Of a stretch of DNA of 15,766 nucleotides, positions 8,318 to 15,766 are shown one piece after another. The position numbers and the translations under genes are program-made. The notes beneath the pieces are model-generated. The model had not been told where the DNA came from. It did no database searches and was given only the letters and a program-made list of their open reading frames with translations. The stretch is from Stephanodiscus triporus. Lineage: Eukaryota; Bacillariophyta; Thalassiosirophyceae; Thalassiosirales; Thalassiosiraceae. The stretch spans positions 1 through 15,766 of the forward strand of contig JALLAZ010000420.1 in NCBI GenBank assembly GCA_036939755.1. Direction: 5' to 3'. Within the stretch, counting starts at the first letter, position 1; the number at the start of each line of letters is the position of its first letter.

Positions 8318-9607
8318 ATGAGAAGCCGAGGAACGAGGACGCATTGGTCTCATTTTATTTCTTCATCCATTTCAAGCTTACTGAATAGAAATTATTCAAT
8401 ACAAGAACGGGTCATGGCGCATCTCATCACCTCGCACGATCCATATCACATTCACAAGATCTTGGGAGTGCTCGCGCTCCTCAGTTACATTTACCGCTAC
8501 TATCTCGTGTTCTCGACAGGATCAGCATTCCCAAACCACCAATCGATATCAGTCTTCGCCATATGCTCCGTAATACCACACGGATTACTATCATGGTCAT
8601 CATTACTTCTACCATTACCGAAGACACGTAATTTCAGCAAACCGATGATTTGGCCGGAGTTTCGTCTCCATTCGATTCTCTTCGCGTCGCGTCACGTCAT
8701 ATGCACTGTGGTGACACTCTCAAACCTTTGGCCCAACAACGACAATGGCAACATTGGGAAGATCATCAAGGATGGGGTCGCTCGTGCGATCATCATTATG
8801 GGCACCAACCACATCGCTAGTTTCATCACGGCCCACTACGGCGATTGCGACAAGCGCACTACTAATTCCATGCCTTACCCACCCCAAATCACCCCCGCCC
8901 AACAATTGATCATCAAGAAATGGTATTCCTTGTCGCAGTTTGGCGCATCGGTATCATGCCTAATGAACGATGCGAGTATTAACTTCGCCCCATTGCTCGC
9001 CATACAAATGGCACCGTTGTTGATGACGTTGGTACGCAAAGGGAAAATTACCATCTGGACTTATCATCGTGTGTATAGCCTGAGCCTATTTTTGGGTTAT
9101 GTGATCGTGTGCACTCGGCTGTTGTTGTTGTTCAAACCGGGATACAATGGCAATTACATTTTTGGCAAGGAGTATATTGGTGATGATGGTGGCATGACAG
9201 CTCGGAGGGTTGCATACACAATCAGGGCAGCTATCTTGTACAATACTCTGATCGTACCAATGAAATTGCGCAACTACGCATCAGCCAAAGTGGTCTGGCT
9301 TATGGTCATACTATTCGCCTCGATTATTTATCCGGTGATGTCGTCGATGCTAGCTTCTTTTTATTTTACGAAGGATGTTGAAGAAGAAGAAACAGGAGAA
9401 GGGATCGCGGCCTTCGAAGAGATGTTACGAAAAGTAATTTTACTAGCCATTGTTCGGACGGTGGCCAAGCAGGCAATCGTATACGCTCCCCTGTTCGGTG
9501 TAACAATCAAAAACACTGACATGATTGGTATTATGATGCCTTCATCGAAGAAGAACAAGATCGGTAATGATTGTGATCGCAAGAGGGATGAAGAAGTTGA
9601 AAAGTAA
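8318..9607 (+). CDS. Multi-pass membrane protein of unknown function
   Basis: Not recognised. It is intronless, 429 aa, from the ATG at 8318. About seven or eight hydrophobic segments are visible near residues 47-66, 76-100, 117-137, 152-172, 220-240, 250-272, 325-350 and 370-395, with a charged C-terminal tail (KKNKIGNDCDRKRDEEVEK). Conspicuous His and Arg residues lie in or next to the first segments: HIHKILG, YIYRYY, VIPHGLLSW, PEFRLHSILFASRH. The first 32 residues are Arg/Ser/Thr-rich without acids until Glu30 and contain RNYS, which looks like a mitochondrial presequence. A second Met (residue 33, base 8414) directly before the conserved-looking HDPYHIHKILG is the alternative start. A short ATG frame at 8304 overlaps the start by one base (ATGA). 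Membrane location is inferred from hydrophobicity; the organelle is a weaker inference. Confidence 0.85.
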   Translation: MRSRGTRTHWSHFISSSISSLLNRNYSIQERVMAHLITSHDPYHIHKILGVLALLSYIYRYYLVFSTGSAFPNHQSISVFAICSVIPHGLLSWSSLLLPLPKTRNFSKPMIWPEFRLHSILFASRHVICTVVTLSNLWPNNDNGNIGKIIKDGVARAIIIMGTNHIASFITAHYGDCDKRTTNSMPYPPQITPAQQLIIKKWYSLSQFGASVSCLMNDASINFAPLLAIQMAPLLMTLVRKGKITIWTYHRVYSLSLFLGYVIVCTRLLLLFKPGYNGNYIFGKEYIGDDGGMTARRVAYTIRAAILYNTLIVPMKLRNYASAKVVWLMVILFASIIYPVMSSMLASFYFTKDVEEEETGEGIAAFEEMLRKVILLAIVRTVAKQAIVYAPLFGVTIKNTDMIGIMMPSSKKNKIGNDCDRKRDEEVEK

Positions 9608-10610
9608 CCGCGTAAAAAAGATTAAGGTGATATCAAGATCCTCGACGTCGGCATAAGACACGAACAATCATGAAGTCGTGGCCGAATGAGATGAGGCCAG
9701 TTTATCTTGGTCCTCTGTGGAGTATTTTCGTCTCTCCTCTATTGTTTGATGTAGAAACAAATGAAAATAGTCCTCTTCATACTAGTGTTTTATTATTTTA
9801 GAAAGTGTTGGCTGCGATTAGAAGCATTGCACCGCGCCCTCCAGGCACAATCAGCATTTGCACGTGGACCTCTCGTGCCTTACCGTTGTCGCATTTGCAA
9901 AATGCTTCGAGCAAAGTGCTTCAAGGAGCTTTTAGCGCTCCCCTCTGACTGTGATATGTCCAATTTGCCTTTGCGTCGCGCATTCAACGAACACCTCCCC
10001 GCTTTGAAATGTCGGTGCCTCCTTTGTGTCTTTTAGTGCAAGAGTGAGTTTCTTCGCACCATGCCCCAACCTACTCCTCCCCAAAAAGCAGACAACGCAT
10101 CCGACGTAGGAGGAGGATCTAGCGACGACGCAACGCCTCCCGTATCGCAACGTCATACAAGCGGTTGCGCCGACGATCGTAGAGCATGGGCAGGGCCCAT
10201 GTCTTCGTGCGTAGGTGTCGGACGATCCCGTGGTCCTGCTCTGCGGCGCGGGACGGGGGACGTCGAAATCTTCTTCGACGTCGTTCACGGCGGCGGCGGC
10301 GGAGGTGGCGGTCGTCCATGGCGGCTGCACGTTCTTGCTGTTACTCTCCTCACCATGCGCTGACGCAAACGCTCCCCTTCAGAATACTAGATCGGTGCAG
10401 ACCTCTTCATGGCCTGCAATATGTTTTCTTTGCACCATGATTCACACAAATTCCTCACTGGACCACCTTGGTTCGTGCATCGAACGAAATGGAAGCGACG
10501 TCAGGAGCTAGTCGGTGGCACGGATGCTCCAGTGCGCACCTTTCCGCTGCGGTATATTGCACCCGCCCTCCGTCGCCTTTCGTGTGCGACGGTCCCCGAA
10601 AGTCCTCGAC
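9608..10610. other. One-kilobase stretch without a supported gene
   Basis: Reading frames at 9761-10036 (plus), 9932-10330 (minus) and 10061-10363 (plus) overlap one another, are short, and show no recognisable domain. The part at 10085-10330 is GC-rich with a GGC run (10288-10300), like the neighbouring DapA-like gene. The 3' end of that gene's transcript must lie in the right part. A small spliced gene cannot be excluded. Confidence 0.45.
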
Positions 10611-11678
10611 TCAAACGAACATCGAGGCCGGGATGGTACGCGTTATGTCCATGCCGGGGAAGGATCGAGCGATCTGCCTCTCGAGGCCCGCGACGAGGGA
10701 CGCCGGCGCGTAGGCCTCGGCGGGGTGTCGTACGATGGCGCAGTCGACGAGTCCGCGCATTCTGTACAGCTCCTTCCGCAGGGCGACGCCCGGGGACATC
10801 CCCTCGTAGACCACAAGGGGAAGGTATCGCGAGTATATGGCATGCGCCCTCTCGACGTCACCGCCTCGGGCGGCGTCGCACATCGCCACGAGTATCTCCG
10901 GGAAGGCGAATCCGGTCATGTACCCGTCGATGCCCTCCTCGATCTCGAAACCGGAGTACGCGGCCCCGAGTCCCGCGAGGATCGCGACGCCTCCCCCCCT
11001 TGCCGGGGGCATCGCATCCGACCACAGCTCGCGCAGTCGCGCGATCCTCGACGGGGACGGCAGCGACTCGAGCTTGACGCACGCGATCGACTGCACCTCC
11101 GAGGCTATCCTCGCGACGAGGGACGTCGTCATGCTCACGCCCGACGAAGCCGGGTGGTCCTGGAGGCATATCGGCAATCCCGGGCAGCCCTCGGCCACAC
11201 GCGAGTAGAGCGTCAGTATGGACTCGTCCGCGGGATGGTGAGGCGCGATCATCACGGCGTCGGCGCCCAACTCCGCGGCCATCTGGCACAGCGCGACGCA
11301 CGCGGCCGTGCCGGGGTGAGACGCGCCCACGCACACCGCGAAGTCGTCGTATCGGACGCCCGACGTCGCGAGTGCCCTGGCCTCGGCCGCTCCCTCCACG
11401 GCCGCGCGTATGAGAACCTCGCGCTCGGCGTCGGTCAGTCGATTCGATTCCCCCAGCGCCCCAAGGACGGTGATGCCCCGCGCGCCCGTCCGAGCCATGA
11501 AGGCGATCGAACGCCTGAAGGATGCGACGTCGAGGGTCTCGTCGGGGTGGAAGGGAGTCGCCACGACCGGGAACACGCCGCGGAAGAGCGATTCTGGGCA
11601 AGGGGGCTGGGTTGAGAGGGGCCGCCGCGTCGTGCCTCGGCGCAGCGGCGATGTCAGTGACATCGACGGCCTCGGCAT
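10611..11678 (-). CDS. DapA/N-acetylneuraminate-lyase superfamily aldolase-type enzyme, non-canonical
   Basis: Class I aldolase-type TIM-barrel protein, intronless, 355 aa. Visible motifs: GVFPVVATPFHPDETLD at the N-terminus; LGALGES (72-78) in place of the TTGE loop; ADAVMIAPHH; LQDHPASSGV (172-181); CVKLES with the expected Schiff-base Lys202; IDGYMTGFAFPEI; GVALRKELYRMRG near the end. In true DapA the proton-relay Tyr sits in YNVP; here that place reads QDHP, and the Thr-Thr of the loop is Ala-Leu, so dihydrodipicolinate synthesis is unlikely. The family includes lyases and dehydratases acting on pyruvate-type or keto-deoxy sugar acids; the substrate is unknown. The first in-frame ATG is at 11678. 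The N-terminus MPRPSMSLTSPLRRGTTRRP is basic and Ser/Thr-rich, suggesting import into mitochondria. The gene is very GC-rich (46 of 60 bases at 11281-11340) compared with its neighbour GH125. Confidence 0.9.
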   Translation of the reverse strand: MPRPSMSLTSPLRRGTTRRPLSTQPPCPESLFRGVFPVVATPFHPDETLDVASFRRSIAFMARTGARGITVLGALGESNRLTDAEREVLIRAAVEGAAEARALATSGVRYDDFAVCVGASHPGTAACVALCQMAAELGADAVMIAPHHPADESILTLYSRVAEGCPGLPICLQDHPASSGVSMTTSLVARIASEVQSIACVKLESLPSPSRIARLRELWSDAMPPARGGGVAILAGLGAAYSGFEIEEGIDGYMTGFAFPEILVAMCDAARGGDVERAHAIYSRYLPLVVYEGMSPGVALRKELYRMRGLVDCAIVRHPAEAYAPASLVAGLERQIARSFPGMDITRTIPASMFV

Positions 11679-11855
11679 GTTGCGTGCTTGAGAGCTCTTT
11701 GGATATTTGGTTTGACTGCAACAACCTCGGTCGCGTCCGTCGGTGGGGCGTTCCCCCTCCTTCCCGCCCAAAAAGACGTCCAATCTATCCACGTAGGAAT
11801 TTATAGACTGTATCGTACATAGGTACCATAGCACATACCTTACTTTTTATCTACT

Positions 11856-13766
11856 CTACGATACCATTTTAGCGCACTGCTCTGCTTTCGTCTGAACATC
11901 ACTCGCGTCCCAATTCTTCTTTTTGTAGGCGGCCAGTAAGTCATCACAAGTGTTACAACAATCGCCCTCATTCTCATGTGCACCGAAGCACGATCCGCAT
12001 TTGCACTGCCTCGCAATTAACTTTACCTTTTCCAAATCCAATCCCTTCTTCTTGTGCGCGGCGAGTACATCATCGCAGGTATTGCAGCAATCGCCCTCGT
12101 GCTCGGCCGCACCGTAGCAGTAACCGCAATACGGGGTGGGAACTTTCTCTGTGTTCTCTTGCTTCACAGCCTTGTACCACCCATGCTCACGAGTGGGGCA
12201 TTCTTCAGTCAACGACATGACTAGCTCGGCAAACAAAGAATCTGGCCAGCAGAACCATGGCCGTGAGAAGGATTTGGGGTTATTAGCAGAGAATGATTCA
12301 TGCATCCACCCTGTCCCTGCCGAGGCCACTAACAACTTTTCAACCAGCATTGCCTTTTGAGTTGAGTTACTTGATGTTAAGCCCTCCATTATCATTGCCA
12401 TGGGCCATATACTGGATTCAATGAATTGGGTGTGCCGTGAACCAATGCCCGAAAACTCAACTCCATCAAAGTTGCCAGAGTGAAACCAAGGGTTATCATC
12501 CGACAAGATGAAGCGTTTGGTATTGGCGAATATTTTAGGATGATAATCGTATCCAAGGTATGGGATGGACAATAAACTGGGAATATTCGCATCGTCCTCC
12601 AATAGCGCATTTCCCAGTCCATCGACTTCGTAGGCGTATATCTTGCCGTATTTTTTGTGCTCTACAACTCCATGTCTCTTGATGCCATCATCGATTTCCT
12701 CTCTCAACTTTCTTGCCTTCTTCATCAGTGGTTCGTCAATCCAAACAATTTCAGCCATTTCCTCCATGTATTTCAACACTGCCACTGCAAACATGTTGGC
12801 CGGGATTAGATAGCCATATTTGCATGGATCATCACTCGGTCGGAACCCACTCCATGTGAGCCCGATAGATGGCGCTGTTTCCGTTCCCTTTCCACCCCTT
12901 TCCAGCTCGGACGGATTATACCTGTATGGCTTTCCGCAGTGGATGCAATCAAACAACGTTCCATTTGGGTATGCATTATCCTCGTGTCGTTGCTCCGCGA
13001 TCCAAACGTCAACCATAATCGCAACGGCATCCTTCACCTCCTGCATTCTCAATATTGGATGGAACGGGAAACTCACATGGAAGAAGTATATCATCCTCAT
13101 GAAGTAACAAGCACTGTCCAGCTCATAATTCCACGTGGCGATGTACCCATGTCTCCCCAAAACATCCCTGTCAAAGTCGTTGTACTTTTCATGGTCGTGA
13201 ATTTTGAAGGCATTGGCATAGGAATCGTATCTTATGTAACGAGCTGTTTTCAAAATGAGTCCGCTGACGACCCGCTCGAGAATGGCATCGACTTGCACAA
13301 GCGATTTTCCATTATAGGCGTTCGGGATTAGCAAGGGGTGAATCTGCGCTGCGGAGTCTCGTAGCCATAAGTCTGGGATATCCCCCGTGATGACGAAAGT
13401 TTCGTTGTTTGGTAAGATGGTCGTGGTCGTTTCCAAAGTATGCCAGAGTGCATTGTGACACTGCGATATTGCTCGGTCAGATAGCGATGTGTTTAGGTGC
13501 CGGTGGTCGATGGGATATTTTGGGAGGCTATGATACCCTTGCTTCTGCCTCAAGCGCAAAATCGCCGCTGTTTTGCTAGGTTCAACATTGCGCAGGATCT
13601 CCTCGTCGAGAACGAAGATGGATGATATGATGGCACGGAACCAGAGATATCCGAAGGCGACGAAAAAAAAACTGATGAATTTGTTCAAATCGCTATGGTT
13701 TCCCCCCCTCCTCTTTCGGATATTTACATAATTTGTCGTGGATTGAATTTCAAGCCCATATCGCAT
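11856..13766 (-). CDS. GH125 exo-alpha-mannosidase, type II membrane protein, with two C-terminal Erv46-like cysteine modules
   Basis: Glycoside hydrolase family 125 (DUF1237, fungal Mug157); characterised bacterial members are exo-alpha-1,6-mannosidases. Intronless, 636 aa. A basic N-terminus (IRKRRGG) precedes one membrane segment at about 29-52, giving an ER/Golgi type II topology. Family signatures: GDIPDLWLRDSAAQ (128-141), LTWSGFRPSDDPCKYGYLIP, LLEDDANIPSLLSIPYLGY, GIGSRHTQ, GTGWMHESF (484-492) and RPWFCWPDSLFAELV. From family knowledge the acid and base are probably an Asp in FRPSDD and the Glu of MHESF; I did not align them. After the enzyme come two 43-residue repeats, 546-588 and 589-631, each with CGxC[YF]GA, GDCCNTCDD and a spaced final Cys. 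These resemble the lumenal cysteine-rich module of Erv46/ERGIC3. The start at 13766 is the first in-frame ATG. Likely substrate: mannose-bearing glycans in the secretory pathway (inference). Confidence 0.95.
   Translation of the reverse strand: MRYGLEIQSTTNYVNIRKRRGGNHSDLNKFISFFFVAFGYLWFRAIISSIFVLDEEILRNVEPSKTAAILRLRQKQGYHSLPKYPIDHRHLNTSLSDRAISQCHNALWHTLETTTTILPNNETFVITGDIPDLWLRDSAAQIHPLLIPNAYNGKSLVQVDAILERVVSGLILKTARYIRYDSYANAFKIHDHEKYNDFDRDVLGRHGYIATWNYELDSACYFMRMIYFFHVSFPFHPILRMQEVKDAVAIMVDVWIAEQRHEDNAYPNGTLFDCIHCGKPYRYNPSELERGGKGTETAPSIGLTWSGFRPSDDPCKYGYLIPANMFAVAVLKYMEEMAEIVWIDEPLMKKARKLREEIDDGIKRHGVVEHKKYGKIYAYEVDGLGNALLEDDANIPSLLSIPYLGYDYHPKIFANTKRFILSDDNPWFHSGNFDGVEFSGIGSRHTQFIESSIWPMAMIMEGLTSSNSTQKAMLVEKLLVASAGTGWMHESFSANNPKSFSRPWFCWPDSLFAELVMSLTEECPTREHGWYKAVKQENTEKVPTPYCGYCYGAAEHEGDCCNTCDDVLAAHKKKGLDLEKVKLIARQCKCGSCFGAHENEGDCCNTCDDLLAAYKKKNWDASDVQTKAEQCAKMVS
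11874..12002 (-). repeat. Erv46-like cysteine module, copy 2
   Basis: Residues 589-631 of the GH125 protein: KCGSCFGAHENEGDCCNTCD, then a helix-like stretch with AAYKKKNW, then a closing Cys. It directly abuts copy 1 without a linker. Confidence 0.8.
12003..12131 (-). repeat. Erv46-like cysteine module, copy 1
   Basis: Residues 546-588: YCGYCYGAAEHEGDCCNTCD, then AAHKKKGLDLEKV and a closing Cys. It has the same length (43 residues) and cysteine spacing as copy 2, which indicates a tandem duplication. Confidence 0.8.
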
Positions 13767-13973
13767 TCTTGTCGTTGGGCGCCTCACAAAAACGCCTTGG
13801 CGTCGTGTTGGTTTTGATGGAGATGCGCAATTTTGAGTAGAGAGCGGCCCTTAATAAAACAACACGTAAACTCCAGAGAGGAATAAGTATGGTAGGGAAC
13901 CCTTTGCTTTGCTACCCATGACCAATGTTTGTGTTCCCCCCTCATCTCAGCTGATCTCCTCCCCTCCGACAGG
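13767..13973. promoter_or_regulatory. Divergent upstream region between GH125 and the alpha/beta hydrolase
   Basis: 207 bases between two opposite start codons, so control elements of both genes are likely here. An imperfect inverted repeat, ATGGTAG (13889-13895) and CTACCCAT (13912-13919), lies on the hydrolase side. An ATG at 13918 opens a 23-codon frame ending at 13989, which overlaps the hydrolase start; it matters only if transcription begins before it. Confidence 0.4.
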
Positions 13974-15236
13974 ATGGCAGCGACTCTAATACCTGCTACG
14001 CTGCTTGCCGCATTCCTATCCCTTTTGCTGCAGCGCCTCGCCTATGGCTTCTCCTTTCGATATGTAGCTTTCACCCGTTTGAAGCGCTCGCAATCATCGG
14101 CGTTGACGTCCACGGTCGCTGCGAGTGCCGAGAGGGCCACGGCATTCTGGGAATGGAGAGGGCATGACATCTTCACAGAAGTAAGAAGCGCTCAGAATTC
14201 CGAGGGCGATCGCAACACGAAGAAACCCTCGGTTATTCTTCTTCATGGATTCGGTGCCTCCGCCACGTACTGGCGAGAGACTATGTCCGTTCTACAGAAA
14301 GAGGGGTACGACGTTCATGCGCTGGATCTCCTTGGCCAGGGTCGTTCTTCGAAGCCGGTCTATTTGGGAGAAAATCCACCATCGATTCCATTTGACTATG
14401 GCGATGATGCAACTCCTTCGGGCATGGTGATGGGGAAGATCTCAAACGTTAATGTGCAATATTCCATCAACCTATGGGCACACATGGTTGACGATTACGC
14501 CCGTCATCGTCGATTGGATGACGTCGTATTGATGGGAAATAGTTTGGGGTCATTGGTGGCACTCTCCGCTGCGACTGGCGAATTCACTGATTCAACAACG
14601 GACGGCGAAGAAATATATGCCTACCTATCAGGCGAACAGTCGAAGGTGAAGGGACTATGCCTCTTCAATTGCGCAGTGGGTTTGAATTCGCGCAATATTG
14701 TCAAGAATCAGAACTTCAAACCACTCCAACGAGCTGTATTAAATCGATTATTTGACGTGATCAACTTCCTGATTTTCGACAATAAGATCCTGTTGCAGTT
14801 TGCATTAAACAATGTCGTGACGAAGGAGCTGTTGGGGGATGCATTGAAGAGTCTCTACACGTTTTCACCCGACAGAGTGGATATGGAATTGGTAGATTCT
14901 TTCTACTACCCCGCCAAAATGGGCGGAGAAGGGGCAGTCGAAGCCATACGACAAATTTACACTAACGATGCGGGGCTCACGCCAATGGAGTATCATCAGA
15001 AGTATCCAGAGATACTCGACTCTTTGCCACTGCATTTGATTTGGGGACTTGAAGATTCAATCACACCCATCAGCGGTGATGTAGGCTTGTTTTATTGTGA
15101 CCGTGTGGCTAATAACAGAGGTGGAAATGGTAGGACAACTATCGACATGGTGAAGTCTGGTCACATGCCATTTGATGATAATCCGATGGAGACTCATGAG
15201 GCAATGCTGAGGTGGCTGGAGAAAAAGGTTTTGTAG
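13974..15236 (+). CDS. Plastid-targeted alpha/beta hydrolase, pheophytinase-like
   Basis: Serine hydrolase of the alpha/beta fold, intronless, 420 aa. The oxyanion loop is ILLHGFGASATYW (88-100), followed by LDLLGQGRSSKP. The nucleophile is Ser190 in LMGNSLGS, the acid probably Asp361 in IWGLEDSITP, and the histidine His397 in KSGHMPFDDNP. GNSLG together with GH.P.DDxP resembles plant pheophytinase (PPH) and related chloroplast hydrolases, which remove phytol from pheophytin, but the substrate cannot be told from motifs. The N-terminus is a signal peptide (about 3-24) ending in AYG/FSFR, then a basic, Ser/Thr-rich stretch, consistent with a two-part plastid presequence. The ATG at 13974 is chosen because it starts that signal peptide; there is no earlier in-frame ATG near it. 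A cap region of about 150 residues lies between Ser190 and Asp361. Confidence 0.92.
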   Translation: MAATLIPATLLAAFLSLLLQRLAYGFSFRYVAFTRLKRSQSSALTSTVAASAERATAFWEWRGHDIFTEVRSAQNSEGDRNTKKPSVILLHGFGASATYWRETMSVLQKEGYDVHALDLLGQGRSSKPVYLGENPPSIPFDYGDDATPSGMVMGKISNVNVQYSINLWAHMVDDYARHRRLDDVVLMGNSLGSLVALSAATGEFTDSTTDGEEIYAYLSGEQSKVKGLCLFNCAVGLNSRNIVKNQNFKPLQRAVLNRLFDVINFLIFDNKILLQFALNNVVTKELLGDALKSLYTFSPDRVDMELVDSFYYPAKMGGEGAVEAIRQIYTNDAGLTPMEYHQKYPEILDSLPLHLIWGLEDSITPISGDVGLFYCDRVANNRGGNGRTTIDMVKSGHMPFDDNPMETHEAMLRWLEKKVL

Positions 15237-15529
15237 AATAACATGGTGCATGACCAGTGTTGATGTTTATCAATATTTGGTTATGTCATATTGACGCTCT
15301 TCCAAATAGCAATGTATTGAACTTCCTGAGGCGCTGGTTAGTCGCTTCAACGAGACATTGTTGATCCCGACACCGTAGGGAAAAAACTCGTGCATCTATT
15401 GCGACGGTGAAGAAGGACTGTGGTAACCACCAAAATTGCACATAGAGATTCTTTTACTAGGGTCGTCCACAGTTCAAGGCCCTTCCGATTGTTTTTGTTG
15501 GTTGTTTGTAGAGTTGTATACCACGGTGT

Positions 15530-15566
15530 TACCAGCAGTTTTGTTGGTATTGGTATTTTGCTGGTA
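15530..15566. repeat. Inverted repeat, 8 bp arms
   Basis: TACCAGCA at 15530-15537 is the exact reverse complement of TGCTGGTA at 15559-15566, leaving a 21-base T/G-rich loop. Function unknown. Confidence 0.4.
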
Positions 15567-15637
15567 TCAGATTTGCTGGATTTTGATAATTTTTTGGTCG
15601 GTATTTTTACTTACTGTAAATACGTACTTAAATATTT

Positions 15638-15667
15638 ACTCTAGGTAGGTACTGTAAGTACTAGAGT
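15638..15667. repeat. Compact imperfect hairpin
   Basis: Outer arms ACTCTA and TAGAGT, inner arms GTACT and AGTAC, a three-base loop (GTA), and a five-base bulge on the left side. The whole spans 30 bases. It sits close to a second TACTGTAA-containing word at 15612. Confidence 0.4.
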
Positions 15668-15766
15668 TGTATCTCCTTATCAGGTTGTTGTAGCGTTTAC
15701 TACCACAAACTTTTTTAGGTACGCGTACGTACTTTTACCTATGTAGACTCAGTCTGAGACCCCCCG

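Larger units (their letters stand above)
15237..15766. other. AT-rich non-coding stretch with several hairpins
   Basis: 530 bases after the hydrolase stop. No gene is supported; the two overlapping plus-strand frames at 15420-15648 are hydrophobic by virtue of T-richness and look accidental. The right half is rich in GTAC/TACGTAC and TACTGTAA words and contains at least two inverted repeats. Confidence 0.5.

Noticed and set aside
9761..10036. 91-codon plus frame with several Cys residues
   Set aside because: The cysteines do not form a known pattern, there is a competing minus frame, and no domain is visible.
9932..10330. 132-codon minus frame
   Set aside because: It starts at GTG rather than ATG, has low-complexity composition and no recognisable domain, and overlaps two other weak frames.
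10515..11615. Plus-strand frame of 366 codons opposite the DapA-like gene
   Set aside because: It is a GC-rich shadow. The minus frame shows family motifs throughout, and the plus frame has none.
10858..11724. Minus-strand frame of 288 codons overlapping the DapA-like gene in another frame
   Set aside because: It is Arg/Gly/Pro-rich without domains, a frame shadow of the real gene.
15420..15648. Two overlapping hydrophobic plus frames after the hydrolase
   Set aside because: Hydrophobicity follows from T-rich sequence; two frames are open at once, and hairpins and repeats fill the region.
1..15766. CRISPR arrays, tRNA or rRNA genes, prokaryotic operons or phage
   Set aside because: No regularly spaced repeats, tRNA-like cloverleaf or rRNA sequence was noticed by eye, and spliced eukaryotic genes on alternating strands exclude a prokaryotic reading.

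Overview
This is nuclear DNA of a eukaryotic alga, most likely a diatom. Several genes carry short GT-AG introns (114 to 212 bp where the reading frame proves them). Two proteins begin with a signal peptide that ends at a Phe-containing ASAFAP-like junction, the two-part plastid presequence typical of algae with secondary red plastids. The eukaryotic machinery present (Miro, Ku70, a type II membrane GH125 mannosidase with ER-type cysteine modules) rules out a prokaryote. The species cannot be told from the sequence.

Layout, left to right. (1) 248-2919, plus: a tail-anchored mitochondrial Rho GTPase (Miro), two exons. (2) 3093-5953, minus: Ku70 with a C-terminal SAP domain, four exons, converging on Miro across 173 bp. 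(3) 6223-7269, plus: a two-exon protein of unknown function, predicted to be thylakoid-lumenal and built from two copies of one domain; it shares a 269 bp divergent upstream region with Ku70. (4) 7759-8067, minus: a start-less zinc-finger-like fragment next to a short inverted-repeat element (8114-8254). (5) 8318-9607, plus: an unrecognised multi-pass membrane protein with a mitochondrial-looking N-terminus. (6) 9608-10610: about 1 kb without a supportable gene. (7) 10611-11678, minus: a GC-rich, intronless DapA/NAL-superfamily lyase lacking the usual DapA tyrosine. (8) 11856-13766, minus: a GH125 alpha-mannosidase fused to two Erv46/ERGIC3-like cysteine modules. (9) 13974-15236, plus: a plastid-targeted alpha/beta hydrolase of the pheophytinase-like type, divergent from GH125 across 207 bp. 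(10) 15237-15766: AT-rich, hairpin-prone non-coding sequence.

The genes do not form a pathway or operon; this is ordinary compact nuclear gene order with alternating strands. The most unusual item is the GH125 enzyme carrying a tandem pair of cysteine modules otherwise familiar from the lumenal part of the ER-Golgi cargo receptor Erv46/ERGIC3. Next are the duplicated lumenal protein, the atypical DapA-like enzyme and the unknown membrane protein. Base composition is strongly mosaic: the DapA-like gene and the first half of Ku70 are very GC-rich beside AT-moderate neighbours.
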